Position numbers and translations under genes: made by a program
From: 2-02-FULL-55-14 sp964534125
GTDB lineage: Bacteria; Bacteroidota; Ignavibacteria; UBA10030
Length of the DNA: 64,000 bases
Reading direction: 5' to 3'
NCBI GenBank assembly: GCA_964534125.1
Contig: CAZHOJ010000002.1
Coordinates: 124,001 to 188,000, forward strand
In this document: piece after piece, positions 1 to 8,876 of the stretch
Numbering within the stretch: position 1 is the stretch's first letter
Layout of the letters: each line of letters begins with the position of its first letter
The notes under the pieces: model-generated
The model's database searches: none
Seen by the model: the letters and a program-made list of their open reading frames with translations, nothing else
What the model was told of the DNA's origin: nothing

Positions 1-1
1 G

Positions 2-46
2 GCGCCTCCGCGGACATATCTGCTGATGCTGGAGGTGCTGCTGTGA
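2..46 (+). CDS. Possible C-terminal tail of an upstream gene (partial)
   Basis: An open frame enters from the left edge and stops at TGA 44-46, overlapping the GTG start at 43 in a GTGA arrangement typical of translationally coupled genes. Only about 14 codons are visible, so no product can be named and the frame could be accidental. Confidence 0.3.
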   Translation, partial: APPRTYLLMLEVLL

Positions 47-861
47 AGGTTGCAAACGGCTTCATTGATTCACACGTACATCTCGCGCATGAGGATTTTG
101 CCCCTGACCGGGCCGAGGTCATCGACCGGGCACGGCAGAACGACGTCAGAGGATTCATCGTTCCTGCGACGGATGTGAGATCGACAGAGGCGTGCCTGAC
201 GCTCTCCGCTTCGGAGGAGGGTGTCGTCATCGCAGCCGGCATCCATCCGCATGATGTTGCCAGGGCGGCATCCGGCGACATCGCCAGGATCGCGTCGCTC
301 GCCCGGGAAAAAGCCGTCGTCGCCATCGGTGAGATTGGCCTCGATTATCATTACGACTTTTCCCCCCAGGACCTGCAAAAGCGCTGCTTCGCCGAGCAGC
401 TCTCAGTTGCATCGGACCTCTCATTGCCAGTTATCGTTCATACACGTGAGTCGATCGATGATGCGATCACGATCGTGAGGGACCATGTAGCCCGTCATCC
501 CCGGTGGTGCGACGACGGGCATGGGGGCCGCCGTGGTGTTTTTCATTGCTTTACAGGAACAGAGGTCCAGGCGCGCGCCCTCTTTGAGCTCGGTTTCTAT
601 GTCTCGTTCCCGGGCATCCTGACGTTCAAACGATCTCCTGTGGTCGATCTCTTTCGAGCGTTCAGCATGGAGCGGGTCCTGCTGGAAACAGACGCCCCAT
701 ACATGGCCCCCGTGCCGATGCGGGGGAAGCGGAACGAGCCATCGTTCATGGTCCACACCGCTGAGAAGATGTCGGAGTTGTCAGGGAGACCGCTGGGGGA
801 GATCGCTGAGATCACCCGCAGGAATACTATTCATCTGTTCGGACTGGACGACAATGCCTGA
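43..861 (+). CDS. TatD family metal-dependent hydrolase
   Basis: 272 aa, the usual length for TatD/YcfH/YabD proteins, which are cytoplasmic two-metal TIM-barrel deoxyribonucleases or phosphodiesterases. The metal-ligand pattern is complete: H11-x-H13 near the N terminus, E97 in IGEIGLDYHYD, H133 in VHTRES, H168 in HCFTG and D217 in ETDAPYMAP. The GTG start is supported by GGAGGT six bases upstream (31-36). The end overlaps the next ATG (854), so it is probably cotranscribed with the serine dehydratase genes, although no functional link is obvious. The exact substrate within TatD cannot be read from the sequence. Confidence 0.93.
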   Translation: MKVANGFIDSHVHLAHEDFAPDRAEVIDRARQNDVRGFIVPATDVRSTEACLTLSASEEGVVIAAGIHPHDVARAASGDIARIASLAREKAVVAIGEIGLDYHYDFSPQDLQKRCFAEQLSVASDLSLPVIVHTRESIDDAITIVRDHVARHPRWCDDGHGGRRGVFHCFTGTEVQARALFELGFYVSFPGILTFKRSPVVDLFRAFSMERVLLETDAPYMAPVPMRGKRNEPSFMVHTAEKMSELSGRPLGEIAEITRRNTIHLFGLDDNA

Positions 862-1549
862 ACTTCCTTCGCTGTTCGACATCCTCGGACCGATTATGAT
901 CGGGCCGTCGAGCTCACACACGGCGGGTGCCAGCCGGATCGGACTCATCGCGCGGCAGCTGCTCAGGGAGAGGCCCGCCAGGGCTGCGATCACCCTGTAC
1001 AATTCGTTCGCAAAGACGCACAAAGGCCACGGTACGGACAAGGCCATTATCGGCGGGATCCTGGGATTCCGGCCCGATGACCTGCGGATACGCGACGCAT
1101 TCGGTCTTGGCAAGCAGGCCGGCCTTGAATGGACATTCTCCTTCGTCAGCGACCCGGCGCATTATCACTCGAACACCGCCCGCATCCGGCTCGCGGGAAA
1201 TTCCGGGACAGGCATTGAGATCGTGGGTGTGTCGCTGGGCGGCGGGAGGATCCGTATCAAAGAGCTCGAGGGTTTCGCCGTGGATTTCAATGCGCAGGTC
1301 CACACTCTCGTCATCATTGCTGACGACATCCCGGGCAGCATCAGGAACATCAGCGGGGCGATCGCTGATGAGGGGGCGAACATCGCACACATGTACGTGT
1401 CCCGCACGGCGAAGCGCGCGAGCATGGTGATCGAGCTTGACCATGCGCTGAGCGATGCCGCGGTGCAGAAGATCCAGAGCTTGTCATGGATACACTTCTC
1501 GCGGCTGCTGACGCCGCTGGAAGGCGATTCATCGATGTACGACAAATAG
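854..1549 (+). CDS. sdaAB: L-serine dehydratase, iron-sulfur dependent, beta subunit
   Basis: 231 aa. It begins with the family's characteristic LFDILGPIMIGPSSSHTAGA segment (residues about 6-25), which is shared with the N-terminal domain of single-chain bacterial L-serine deaminases. It ends in an ACT domain (about 150-222) that binds serine or another regulatory ligand. With the alpha subunit it converts L-serine to pyruvate and ammonia in the cytoplasm. ATG 854 overlaps the TatD stop by eight bases, and the alpha subunit follows 11 bases downstream. The beta-then-alpha order matches the two-subunit type of Firmicutes and many anaerobes. Confidence 0.93.
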   Translation: MPELPSLFDILGPIMIGPSSSHTAGASRIGLIARQLLRERPARAAITLYNSFAKTHKGHGTDKAIIGGILGFRPDDLRIRDAFGLGKQAGLEWTFSFVSDPAHYHSNTARIRLAGNSGTGIEIVGVSLGGGRIRIKELEGFAVDFNAQVHTLVIIADDIPGSIRNISGAIADEGANIAHMYVSRTAKRASMVIELDHALSDAAVQKIQSLSWIHFSRLLTPLEGDSSMYDK

Positions 1550-1560
1550 GGGATGACGTC

Positions 1561-2451
1561 ATGGAATTCCGATTGCTGCAGGATATAGCGGACTACTGCG
1601 CAGAGCACAGGGTGTCGATCCCGGAGGCGATGCTGGCCTACGAGGAGAGCGAGAAGGGAAGGACAAGGGATCAGGTATATGGACAGCTCAAACACACCCT
1701 CCTTGTCATGGAGGAGTCCGTCGATCAGGGACTGACACAGCAGCTTATCACGCCAAGCGGCATGCTCGATAACTGGGCGAAGAAGGTCTATGAAAGTCCG
1801 GTGGAGGTCCTCGGACCGAGGCTCAAAAAGGCGGCGGCTCGTGCGATCGCGGTGGGAGAAGTGAATGCATGCATGGGCCGGATAGCTGCTGCACCGACGG
1901 CCGGCTCGGCTGGCATCATGCCCGCGGTCCTCGTCACCATGATCGAGGAGCATGCTGTCGGTCGTGACAAATGTCTGGACGCTCTGCTCGTTGCCGCAGC
2001 TGTCGGATTGATCTTCGCACGGAATTCATCGTTTGCCGGGTCGGAGGCAGGATGCATGGGCGAGACCGGAAGTGCAGCCGCAATGGGGGCTGCAGCGATC
2101 ACCTTTCTGCTTGGGGGAAGCAATGAGCAGATCCTTGAGTCAGTGGGTTTCGCACTGAAGGCGTCGATGGGATTGGTGTGCGATCCTGTCGGCGGTCTGG
2201 TCGAGGAGCCGTGTACCACGAGGAACGCGGTCGGTGTTGCCAATGCATTCATCTCAGCGCAACTGGCACTATCGGGGATTAGGAGCCTCATCCCTGCCGA
2301 TGAGGTCATCTTCGCAACGAAAGAAGTAGGGGATCTCATGTCGCCCCGGCTGAAGGAATCCGGCCAGGGCGGACTGGCAAACACGAAGACGGCACGTGAG
2401 ATCCAGAAAAGGGTCTTCAGGTCCGAGAAGGAAAAGCCTGCGGGTATGTGA
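1561..2451 (+). CDS. sdaAA: L-serine dehydratase, iron-sulfur dependent, alpha subunit
   Basis: About 296 aa. This is the catalytic subunit that carries the oxygen-sensitive [4Fe-4S] cluster. Conserved glycine-rich cysteine motifs are present: GCMGETGSAAAMGAA, and GLVCDPVGGLVEEPC toward the middle of the chain, where family members hold their cluster ligands. I chose ATG 1561, which follows AGGGG at 1548-1552 and begins MEFRLLQDIADYC, matching the family N terminus. A start 25 codons earlier (1486) would lie inside the beta subunit. It works as a heterodimer with the preceding product in serine catabolism to pyruvate. Confidence 0.93.
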   Translation: MEFRLLQDIADYCAEHRVSIPEAMLAYEESEKGRTRDQVYGQLKHTLLVMEESVDQGLTQQLITPSGMLDNWAKKVYESPVEVLGPRLKKAAARAIAVGEVNACMGRIAAAPTAGSAGIMPAVLVTMIEEHAVGRDKCLDALLVAAAVGLIFARNSSFAGSEAGCMGETGSAAAMGAAAITFLLGGSNEQILESVGFALKASMGLVCDPVGGLVEEPCTTRNAVGVANAFISAQLALSGIRSLIPADEVIFATKEVGDLMSPRLKESGQGGLANTKTAREIQKRVFRSEKEKPAGM

Positions 2452-2647
2452 GGGCACCTACGAAGGATTGCTACACTGAAGTAACGCCGACCTCTTGACT
2501 GTACTGCTTCTGCTTACGAGGTTTGGTGGGTAGGGAATGGCAGGGAAGTGGTCATCTGTGTCTATCCCGGCCGATCGGAAGCACATCTTCTGAGGGGAAT
2601 GCAGCACGGTCCTGCACTGGGTTGGTGCAGTACCGGAACCGGCACAT
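2452..2647. other. Intergenic stretch, no gene found
   Basis: Between the serine dehydratase stop and the inverted-repeat element no coding frame is convincing. One hairpin (2608-2634, core CTGCAC/GTGCAG extended by GGT/ACC) is visible, but no T-tract follows it, so it is not a standard terminator. Confidence 0.4.
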
Positions 2648-2815
2648 CTAGCAGGCTGCGGAAAAAGTCAGCCAAGTAGGTTTCGCGCAGCGCTCGCAGC
2701 GGGAGCAGCGAACGCAACGATCAAAATATCATCAAAAACCGTGGCGTGCGTGGCATATTTGACATTTCCTGAGCGTCGCGGTCGTTGCGCGAAATGTTTT
2801 TCCGCAAGCTCCTAG
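2648..2815. repeat. 168-bp imperfect inverted-repeat (MITE/REP-like) element
   Basis: The two ends match as inverted repeats. The outer 19 bases agree at 16 positions (both CTAG.AG..TGCGGAAAAA), and a second block TTTCGCGCA-CG agrees at 11 of 12 positions after a 14-16 base offset in the left arm. The element lies exactly between two convergent genes. The right end supplies the TAG stop of the minus-strand gene through its terminal CTAG. No transposase frame is inside, so it could be a non-autonomous element or a large bidirectional terminator-like structure. Confidence 0.55.
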
Positions 2816-3714
2816 TGCTCCATGTAGACCGACATGTGTTCCTGGTCCAGCTCACCGAGCATGAGAAAGACCGTCTGATCGTTGTAGCGTTTGAACGATT
2901 CAGCGATCTCCTTGTTCTTTGCGTTGAAGAATTGACGCACGAACACACTGTTCGGATTCTGCAGCGAGCGGATCTGGGAAATGGACTGTATAGCTCGGAG
3001 CATATTGTCGAGCGCCCGTTGAGTGTTCGTGGCGAGAAGGTCGATCCCTTCGAAATGATACTGTGTGAAGGCGTCGTGGAGCATGCTGTACCGGGGATTG
3101 GTAAGTTCCTCCGCCATACCATATCGGTTGTACGCTGAGCTCGAGAATTTCCATTCGGCCCCTGATGTCGAGTTGCTCCCAAGCTCACAGATGTTGAACG
3201 CCTTCTGAAAATACCTGGTCCCCGCGTTGGGCATGTAGGTCTCCAGGTCCAGCCCGATGATCAGGTAGGCGTAGAAATCCAGGAAATCTGTGAGCGGATC
3301 GGATGCAAAGTCGTCCTGGCGCATGCGCTGGCCAGGCTGATACTCGATCTCCCATTTTTCGTCAAGGACGCGGAGAATGGGTGATGTTCTCGACGTCTTC
3401 TCATCGTTCTCGTACACCATCCGCTGGCTGCCGATGAAGACCTGCAGGACGTATCGCTTCTCACCGCTCGGTCGTTGAAAGAAGAAGTCGAAGGTACACT
3501 GGATCCGTTCGCCCAGCAGGTCCTCTTCTGTGAACTTCGTGCCGTTGAGATATTGCTCCACGTCGTTCTTGAAATCCCGAAGGTAGTCCCGGAGCGCAGA
3601 GGGGATCGATTCAACATTGACACTGATGGTCGCTTCGAGCTCCTGACCAGGCAGATCAGGGAGAAGCGAGATGAGGAGGACAACGAGTGTGGCGAAGGCT
3701 CGGGCGGTTCTCAT
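2812..3714 (-). CDS. DUF4835 family protein, exported
   Basis: 300 aa with an N-terminal signal peptide (RTARAFATLVVLLISLLPDLPGQ) followed by QELEATISVNVESIPS. The rest resembles the Bacteroidota DUF4835 family, of unknown function and usually about 300 aa with the ending pattern LGELDQEHMSVYMEH. Family members are predicted periplasmic or envelope proteins. I chose ATG 3714 because it places the signal peptide at the N terminus. A TATATT element only 9-14 bases upstream (3723-3728) suggests a very short leader if it is a real -10. The stop codon lies in the terminal CTAG of the adjacent inverted-repeat element. Family assignment is from memory of the fold pattern, not a search. Confidence 0.7.
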   Translation of the reverse strand: MRTARAFATLVVLLISLLPDLPGQELEATISVNVESIPSALRDYLRDFKNDVEQYLNGTKFTEEDLLGERIQCTFDFFFQRPSGEKRYVLQVFIGSQRMVYENDEKTSRTSPILRVLDEKWEIEYQPGQRMRQDDFASDPLTDFLDFYAYLIIGLDLETYMPNAGTRYFQKAFNICELGSNSTSGAEWKFSSSAYNRYGMAEELTNPRYSMLHDAFTQYHFEGIDLLATNTQRALDNMLRAIQSISQIRSLQNPNSVFVRQFFNAKNKEIAESFKRYNDQTVFLMLGELDQEHMSVYMEH

Positions 3715-3759
3715 ATCGGTCCAATATATGCAGAAGGTTTCCTGTCGGCAAGGAGAAGC

Positions 3760-4539
3760 ATGAGGCCGGTTATCCTCATAGCGTTGTTCGTTCTGACCTC
3801 CAGCAGTGCTCTGGGTCAATGGGACGGACGAGGCGTCGCATTGATCGGCATGACCGGGGTCTGTGACACTACGCTCCGCATCGGCGGGGGGAATCCTGCG
3901 GCGGCTGCGTGGAGATCAGGCGGAGCCATCGGGGTGGGATTCCTCCCGGGACTTTTCGGATTGACGGAGCTCCGGCGATACGGGATGACAGGAGGGCTGA
4001 CGATGGGGGGTTGGGGGGGAGAACTTCATCTCCTCAGGTACGGTGCGACACTTTTCAACGAGTCGTCCGGTTGGCTCTCGGTCGCTTGGATGATCGGTAC
4101 GCATGTGAGCGCAGGTATCTCTATGAGGTACGTGAGGTGGTACGCAAAGGAATATGCGGCCGTTGAGGAGTGGGGTATAGGTGCAGGATTCCTCTTTCGT
4201 GACGGTCATACGAGTGTGGGGGTGCGGGCGCGGACGGTCGGTGGCGCATTCAGTGAGGCCGTCTATGAGCTCGACGCCGGACTTTCAGTCGAGGCAACAC
4301 GATATCTTCTGCTCACAGCGGAGCTCAGCCAGAGGAAGGCCGAACCGGTGTTGCCGAGATATTCCATCATGCTGGGCCCGCTTCCCGAGGTCCGGATGGT
4401 CCTGAGCTGGCAGGATGAGCCGCGTGCCATCGGCGTTGGGATCGTTCTCGCAGTGAGCGGCTTTGATGTGTCCTATGGAGCGAGCAGGCATTCAGTGTTG
4501 GGGTGGACGCATGGGATTGGTGTGCTATGGGCTTTCTGA
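3760..4539 (+). CDS. Predicted envelope protein, possible small beta-barrel, function unknown
   Basis: 259 aa with a signal peptide (MRPVILIALFVLTSSSALGQ) followed by many short alternating hydrophobic stretches rich in Gly, Tyr and Trp. Examples are GGLTMGGWGGELHLLRYG and GIGAGFLFRDGHTSVGVRARTVGG, a pattern expected of an outer-membrane beta-barrel similar to PorV/PorQ-type proteins. ATG 3760 is preceded by AGGAGAA (3751-3757). It diverges from the DUF4835 gene and overlaps the start of the next, also barrel-like, gene. I do not recognise a specific family. Confidence 0.65.
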   Translation: MRPVILIALFVLTSSSALGQWDGRGVALIGMTGVCDTTLRIGGGNPAAAAWRSGGAIGVGFLPGLFGLTELRRYGMTGGLTMGGWGGELHLLRYGATLFNESSGWLSVAWMIGTHVSAGISMRYVRWYAKEYAAVEEWGIGAGFLFRDGHTSVGVRARTVGGAFSEAVYELDAGLSVEATRYLLLTAELSQRKAEPVLPRYSIMLGPLPEVRMVLSWQDEPRAIGVGIVLAVSGFDVSYGASRHSVLGWTHGIGVLWAF

Positions 4540-6184
4540 GAGGTTCCTGCTAAAGGGCCTGACTCGGATCATTGTGATCTCTCTCATCCTCCTGTTTCCT
4601 CTCCAGGGGCAGGTGTTGGATGAGGACCCTGTGGACGAGGATGACCTGAGGCTTCTGCTGGAAGAAGAGGACCTCAGGGAATACCGTCGTCCACTGTCGG
4701 GTCTGAAGGCCGATTCGCTCCTGTTCGACGTTCGGCTGCTCATGGGTATGACAATGCCTGACTCGCTCCTCCTACCACAGAAGATCGATTCGCTCGGGAA
4801 TGATCCGCCACCACGTCGACCGATGGTGGTCCATGAAGGGATGGCAGAACATCGCAGTGTAACTCTCCGCACGGTAGTGACATGGACCTCTGATGTCCGT
4901 GAAGACGACATGTTCCGGAAGGACAGGAATCTGGTCCGCTGGGACACACGCAACTCGTCCGGGGAGGGGTCATTCGGGGAAATCGCTTTGAGCACTCTCT
5001 CCACCGACCAGCGATCTACCTCGGCCACTCTGCAGTATGTAGGGAGAGAAGAGAGGTGGGAGGTGGCGGTGGGCCACCTCACCGACCGCGGAGCGATCGG
5101 TCCCATCGCGGACAGCCGTCCGCTGCGGCTACGAAACACTGACCGTGCGACTCCAGCGGGCGACATCGACAGGCCATTCTCGAAGCCGTCATTCCTGAAC
5201 GACGCATTCATGGTCACGGGGATCGGTGTCAAGGCCTGGCTTGGGGAGAGGACCCATGTCGTGGCGGTCGTCGGCCATGAGGATCTCGATCTGAGTGGAG
5301 CCATGGTAGGCAGGCTCGGGATGCTCTTCCATATGGGGGAGCGAGTATCCGTTGGCTCCGGGTTCGACATTTATGAGGGTGTCTCCAATACCCGCCAGGA
5401 TTGGCTGGCACGGGTGACGCTTGACAGTTGGAGTGTGTGCGCAGCGGGTATCGTCGACCGATCTGCAGCTCCGTCGTACATCGTGAATGGATCAGTGCAT
5501 CCGGGGCGTGAGATTCGGGTTGCAGTGACTGGGTGGCGGAAAGACGTCAGGGAGCCAATGCCCGGAACCGACTACGGTCTGACAGTCGTCTGTCGATGGC
5601 GATTCGCCCCGTACCATTCACTTCATATGCAGTCGTCCGGCGCAGAATTCGCTCCGTTCGGCTCAGTGCGGCTGCAAAGATCGCTCGTTCGGCTCTCGAT
5701 TGCGGGGAGGCTCAACAAAGAGCTTCAATGGACGTGCTCGATCCGGTCATCATCTGAAGAGGCACATGAGGAGGGGGGACTGACCGGCACCCGCCGCTTC
5801 GACTTCCTCGGGTCTGTCAGAAGGTCGCTCGGTTCATCGCTCTCGACGAATATCAGCTTCAGGCGCTCTGTCAGCGGCACATCTCCGATCGGGGCAGGAT
5901 CATCGTCGCTGGACGTGCGTCTATATGGTACATTCGGGACATTTGCATGTGCAATGTGGATCGGAACATTCGATGCATCTCCGGGAATGACGCTGTGGGC
6001 CTCTCATCCGGGACTGATGCTCTGGCCGGTCTCCATCGCCTACGGAGGTTATGGATTTCATACCGGCACTTCTGTCAAGATCCGCCTGGGAGGACGGGCA
6101 ACACTCGCTGCATATGTCTCGCAGATCCGAAAGGACGGGAACAGCATGTTCCGGTCCAGCATCATGAGTGAAATTGGATTATAA
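4511..6184 (+). CDS. Predicted outer-membrane protein, function unknown
   Basis: About 557 aa. It has a long N-region and a hydrophobic segment (RIIVISLILLFPLQGQ) that looks like a signal peptide. A short acidic leucine-rich stretch follows (DEDPVDEDDLRLLLEEEDL), then about 430 residues with the alternating pattern of a large beta-barrel. It resembles Bacteroidota outer-membrane proteins that carry a helix-hairpin-helix region before the barrel, but I see no clear HhH motif. ATG 4511 overlaps the upstream gene by 29 bases; a start at GTG 4520 is also possible. It is probably cotranscribed with the preceding barrel-like gene. Confidence 0.6.
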   Translation: MGLVCYGLSERFLLKGLTRIIVISLILLFPLQGQVLDEDPVDEDDLRLLLEEEDLREYRRPLSGLKADSLLFDVRLLMGMTMPDSLLLPQKIDSLGNDPPPRRPMVVHEGMAEHRSVTLRTVVTWTSDVREDDMFRKDRNLVRWDTRNSSGEGSFGEIALSTLSTDQRSTSATLQYVGREERWEVAVGHLTDRGAIGPIADSRPLRLRNTDRATPAGDIDRPFSKPSFLNDAFMVTGIGVKAWLGERTHVVAVVGHEDLDLSGAMVGRLGMLFHMGERVSVGSGFDIYEGVSNTRQDWLARVTLDSWSVCAAGIVDRSAAPSYIVNGSVHPGREIRVAVTGWRKDVREPMPGTDYGLTVVCRWRFAPYHSLHMQSSGAEFAPFGSVRLQRSLVRLSIAGRLNKELQWTCSIRSSSEEAHEEGGLTGTRRFDFLGSVRRSLGSSLSTNISFRRSVSGTSPIGAGSSSLDVRLYGTFGTFACAMWIGTFDASPGMTLWASHPGLMLWPVSIAYGGYGFHTGTSVKIRLGGRATLAAYVSQIRKDGNSMFRSSIMSEIGL

Positions 6185-6220
6185 TGCGACCTCGATAACC
6201 ACCCAACGCCGGGTCTGCTC

Positions 6221-7624
6221 ATGAAGGTAAGATTCCTGCCGCTCGATGCCCTCCGGGGAATATCCATCTTTCTGATGATCCTCTCGAGTGCGATCCCCTT
6301 CGGCGTGCTTCCCGCATGGATGTATCATGCGCAGGTCCCTCCTCCTGGACATCTCTTCGATCCACAGATACCGGGCATCACGTGGGTCGACCTTGTGTTC
6401 CCGTTCTTTCTTTTCACCATGGGCGTTGCCATACCGTTCGCACTTCAGCGGAAGCGCGACCGGGGAGAGCCATCGGTTCGCATCATACTCCGATTAGCCG
6501 GCCGTGGCTTGTTGCTTGCGGCTTTCGCCATCTTTGATGAGCACATCCGTCCGCATCGGCTGAGCGCCACCCCTGATACCATGACGTGGTTGCTTTCGCT
6601 GCTCGGTTTCGTTCTCCTCTTTCCGATGTTCGGTGCCCGCCCACCTTTCCTGAGCCGCCGGCTGTGGCGCATGCTTCAGGCGGGAGGATGGGTCGGAGCG
6701 GCAATATTCATGGCCTCCATCACGTATCCGGATGGCACCGGCTTCCTCGTGGCCCGCAGGGATATCATCATTCTCGTGCTCGCGTACATGGCTGTTGCCG
6801 GTGGCATTGTCTGGCTTGCTGCTCGGGGATCTGAGCTTGTCCGGTGGGGAGTCCTCGGCGTCTACCTCGCGCTGCGCCTGTCTGCCCCCTCAGAAGGTTG
6901 GGTGCACGAGCTCTGGTCTGCGACATTCGATCCTGCATTGTTCCAGTTCCATTTCCTGAAATACCTGTTCATAGTCGTGCCGGGAACGATCGTTGGCGAC
7001 AGGCTGCTGCGCTGGATGGCATATGACGCCGCTGAGCGGGTCCGCACAGAATGGAGTTCCTCCCGGTATGCCGGGATAGTCGCCATCCTGTCCTCTCTTG
7101 TTGTCATCACAGTCGTCGGCTTGTATGCGCGGCTCCTCTTTGAGACCGTCGTGTTCGTGTTTGTGCTTCTCGGGGTATTCCTGAATGTGGTTCCTTCATC
7201 ACGTACGCCGTTCGAGATCACATTGCGCGGGATCCTGAACCTGGGATGGTATCTCCTTGTTCTTGGCCTCTGCCTTGAAGCATTTGAAGGTGGAATAAGG
7301 AAGGACGATTCGACGCTCAGCTACTATGCCGTCACGACAGGCCTCGCTGTCTTCGCTCTCGGCATTGTGTGGGTGATGATGGATGTGTGGAAGGTCGCGC
7401 GCCCCTTCCGGACTCTCATCGGAGGAGGGCAGAATCCACTCGTTGCGTATTCCGCCATCAATAACTTCACACGACCGCTTCTCGGCTTGACGAGTATCGG
7501 TCCAATCCTTTCGTCTGCATTCTCCACGCCCTGGATGGGAGTTGTCCTGGGCGTGATCATCACATGGTTCACTCTCTGGTTGGCCGCACTCTGCACACGG
7601 GCGAAAATTCTGCTCAAGACCTGA
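6221..7624 (+). CDS. DUF5009 / heparan-alpha-glucosaminide acetyltransferase-like membrane protein
   Basis: 467 aa with about ten hydrophobic segments. The N terminus (LDALRGISIFLMILSS, then PGITWVDLVFPFFLFTMG) carries the signature of the DUF5009/HGSNAT-like acyltransferase family, in which LDxxRG begins the first membrane helix. Relatives transfer acyl groups to sugars on the far side of the membrane, using cytoplasmic acyl-CoA. The acceptor is unknown here; a cell-wall or surface glycan is a reasonable guess because neighbouring genes encode envelope proteins. There is no strong SD before ATG 6221. Confidence 0.8.
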   Translation: MKVRFLPLDALRGISIFLMILSSAIPFGVLPAWMYHAQVPPPGHLFDPQIPGITWVDLVFPFFLFTMGVAIPFALQRKRDRGEPSVRIILRLAGRGLLLAAFAIFDEHIRPHRLSATPDTMTWLLSLLGFVLLFPMFGARPPFLSRRLWRMLQAGGWVGAAIFMASITYPDGTGFLVARRDIIILVLAYMAVAGGIVWLAARGSELVRWGVLGVYLALRLSAPSEGWVHELWSATFDPALFQFHFLKYLFIVVPGTIVGDRLLRWMAYDAAERVRTEWSSSRYAGIVAILSSLVVITVVGLYARLLFETVVFVFVLLGVFLNVVPSSRTPFEITLRGILNLGWYLLVLGLCLEAFEGGIRKDDSTLSYYAVTTGLAVFALGIVWVMMDVWKVARPFRTLIGGGQNPLVAYSAINNFTRPLLGLTSIGPILSSAFSTPWMGVVLGVIITWFTLWLAALCTRAKILLKT

Positions 7625-7710
7625 CGGCCCCCTTTCTCAGGTGTCAGAGTCCCTCCTGGATGCCACGTCGTCCATTGCCAACGAAACTTCCTTCAGAGCC
7701 AAAGCGTTCT

Positions 7711-7718
7711 TATATTTG
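7711..7718 (+). promoter_or_regulatory. Candidate Bacteroidota -7 element
   Basis: TATATTTG matches the TAnnTTTG consensus exactly and lies 41 bases before ATG 7759. No good -33 element is visible at the right distance, so this is only half of a promoter. Confidence 0.4.
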
Positions 7719-7758
7719 ACAAATCATCGTCTTCACCCACATTTTCGGAGGATCTCCC

Positions 7759-8325
7759 ATGCGGCGCATTCTAATGGTCATGCTGGCCTTTTCTGCACTT
7801 GCCCTGACGGTCTCTGCCGATTCCGGCGACAAGATCAAGGATTTCACTCTGACCGACGTGCAAGGCACGGAGCACACTCTGTCAGATTACGCGGGCTCAA
7901 AGGCCATCGTTCTCATGTTCATTGCGACGCAGTGCCCGGTCTCGAATGCATACAATGAACGGATGGTCCGGCTCTATGAGGATTATAAGGACAAGGACGT
8001 GGTCTTTCTCGGTGTCAATTCGAACAAGCAGGAATCGGTCGAAGAGATCGTCGGTCATTCGAAGGAGCACGGTTTTGCATTCCCGGTCCTCAAGGACCAT
8101 AAGAATATGATCGCTGATGAGCTGAAGGCTTCTGTGACACCTGAGATCTATGTGGTCAACGGTGAGCTCGAACTCCTCTACCATGGACGTATCGACGATT
8201 CGCAGCGTGAAGGAAAGGTCACAACGCAGGATCTTCGCACCGCACTGGACGAGATCCTGGCAGGCAAGAGCGTCACTGCGCCGGAGACGAAGGCCTTCGG
8301 GTGCACGATCAAAAGGGTGAACTGA
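7759..8325 (+). CDS. Exported peroxiredoxin/thioredoxin-fold protein (redoxin)
   Basis: 188 aa with a signal peptide (residues 1-20). The AhpC/TSA-type fold starts with DFTLTDVQGTEHTLSDY and has the active-site segment FIATQCPVSNAY. C59 is followed by Pro rather than in a CxxC, so this resembles the PRX-like group with a single nucleophilic cysteine. A second cysteine (C182) sits in the C-terminal GCTIKR motif that recurs in this group and may resolve the first. It probably acts in periplasmic thiol or peroxide chemistry. A second thioredoxin-fold gene starts five bases after its stop. Confidence 0.85.
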   Translation: MRRILMVMLAFSALALTVSADSGDKIKDFTLTDVQGTEHTLSDYAGSKAIVLMFIATQCPVSNAYNERMVRLYEDYKDKDVVFLGVNSNKQESVEEIVGHSKEHGFAFPVLKDHKNMIADELKASVTPEIYVVNGELELLYHGRIDDSQREGKVTTQDLRTALDEILAGKSVTAPETKAFGCTIKRVN

Positions 8326-8330
8326 GCCGC

Positions 8331-8876
8331 ATGGCCTTCCTGCTCCCCTCGCTCCTCCTCCTGATGATGTCCGCTCCACAGGGAGCGGGCGTGACCTATC
8401 CTGAGTCCGCGGATCAGGTCGAGGCACGCGTCCAGCCCATCGGGAAAGGCTCCCTCGCTGCGCTCCTCTCAGAGCGCAATGGAAAGCCATTGCTCATGAA
8501 CGTGTGGGCTACGTGGTGTGCACCGTGTGTCGAAGAATTCCCTGATCTGGAGAGACTGCACCGCACGTATGGTCCGGAAGGACTTGATGTTGTGGTCGTA
8601 TCAATCGACTACGAGGATGAGGTGACGTCGAAGGTCATACCATTCCTCCGGAAGATGGACGCCACAATGCCCGCTTACATCAATGCGTTTCCGAAGCCGA
8701 CAGAGCTCATCGAGGCACTTGACCCCGATTGGTCGGGAGCTGTTCCTGCGACCTTCATGTTTGACCAAAAGGGAAATCGGGTCAGAAGCGTGATCGGAAA
8801 GCAGTCATACAAAGAGTTCGAAGCGCTCGTTCTTCCGTTCCTTGCAGATCGGTCCAGCGGGAAGAGGGTGAGATGA
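8331..8876 (+). CDS. TlpA-like exported thioredoxin
   Basis: 181 aa. A signal peptide (MAFLLPSLLLLMMSAPQG) is followed by a TlpA/ResA-type thioredoxin fold with active site W-C63-A-P-C66 (WATWCAPCVEEFPDL) and a cis-proline region at VPATFMF. Relatives reduce disulfides outside the cytoplasm, for example in cytochrome c maturation or cysteine-rich protein folding. I prefer ATG 8331 over a start ten codons earlier because it puts the hydrophobic segment first. It is sandwiched between the redoxin gene and mnmA, with an ATGA overlap to the latter. Confidence 0.87.
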   Translation: MAFLLPSLLLLMMSAPQGAGVTYPESADQVEARVQPIGKGSLAALLSERNGKPLLMNVWATWCAPCVEEFPDLERLHRTYGPEGLDVVVVSIDYEDEVTSKVIPFLRKMDATMPAYINAFPKPTELIEALDPDWSGAVPATFMFDQKGNRVRSVIGKQSYKEFEALVLPFLADRSSGKRVR

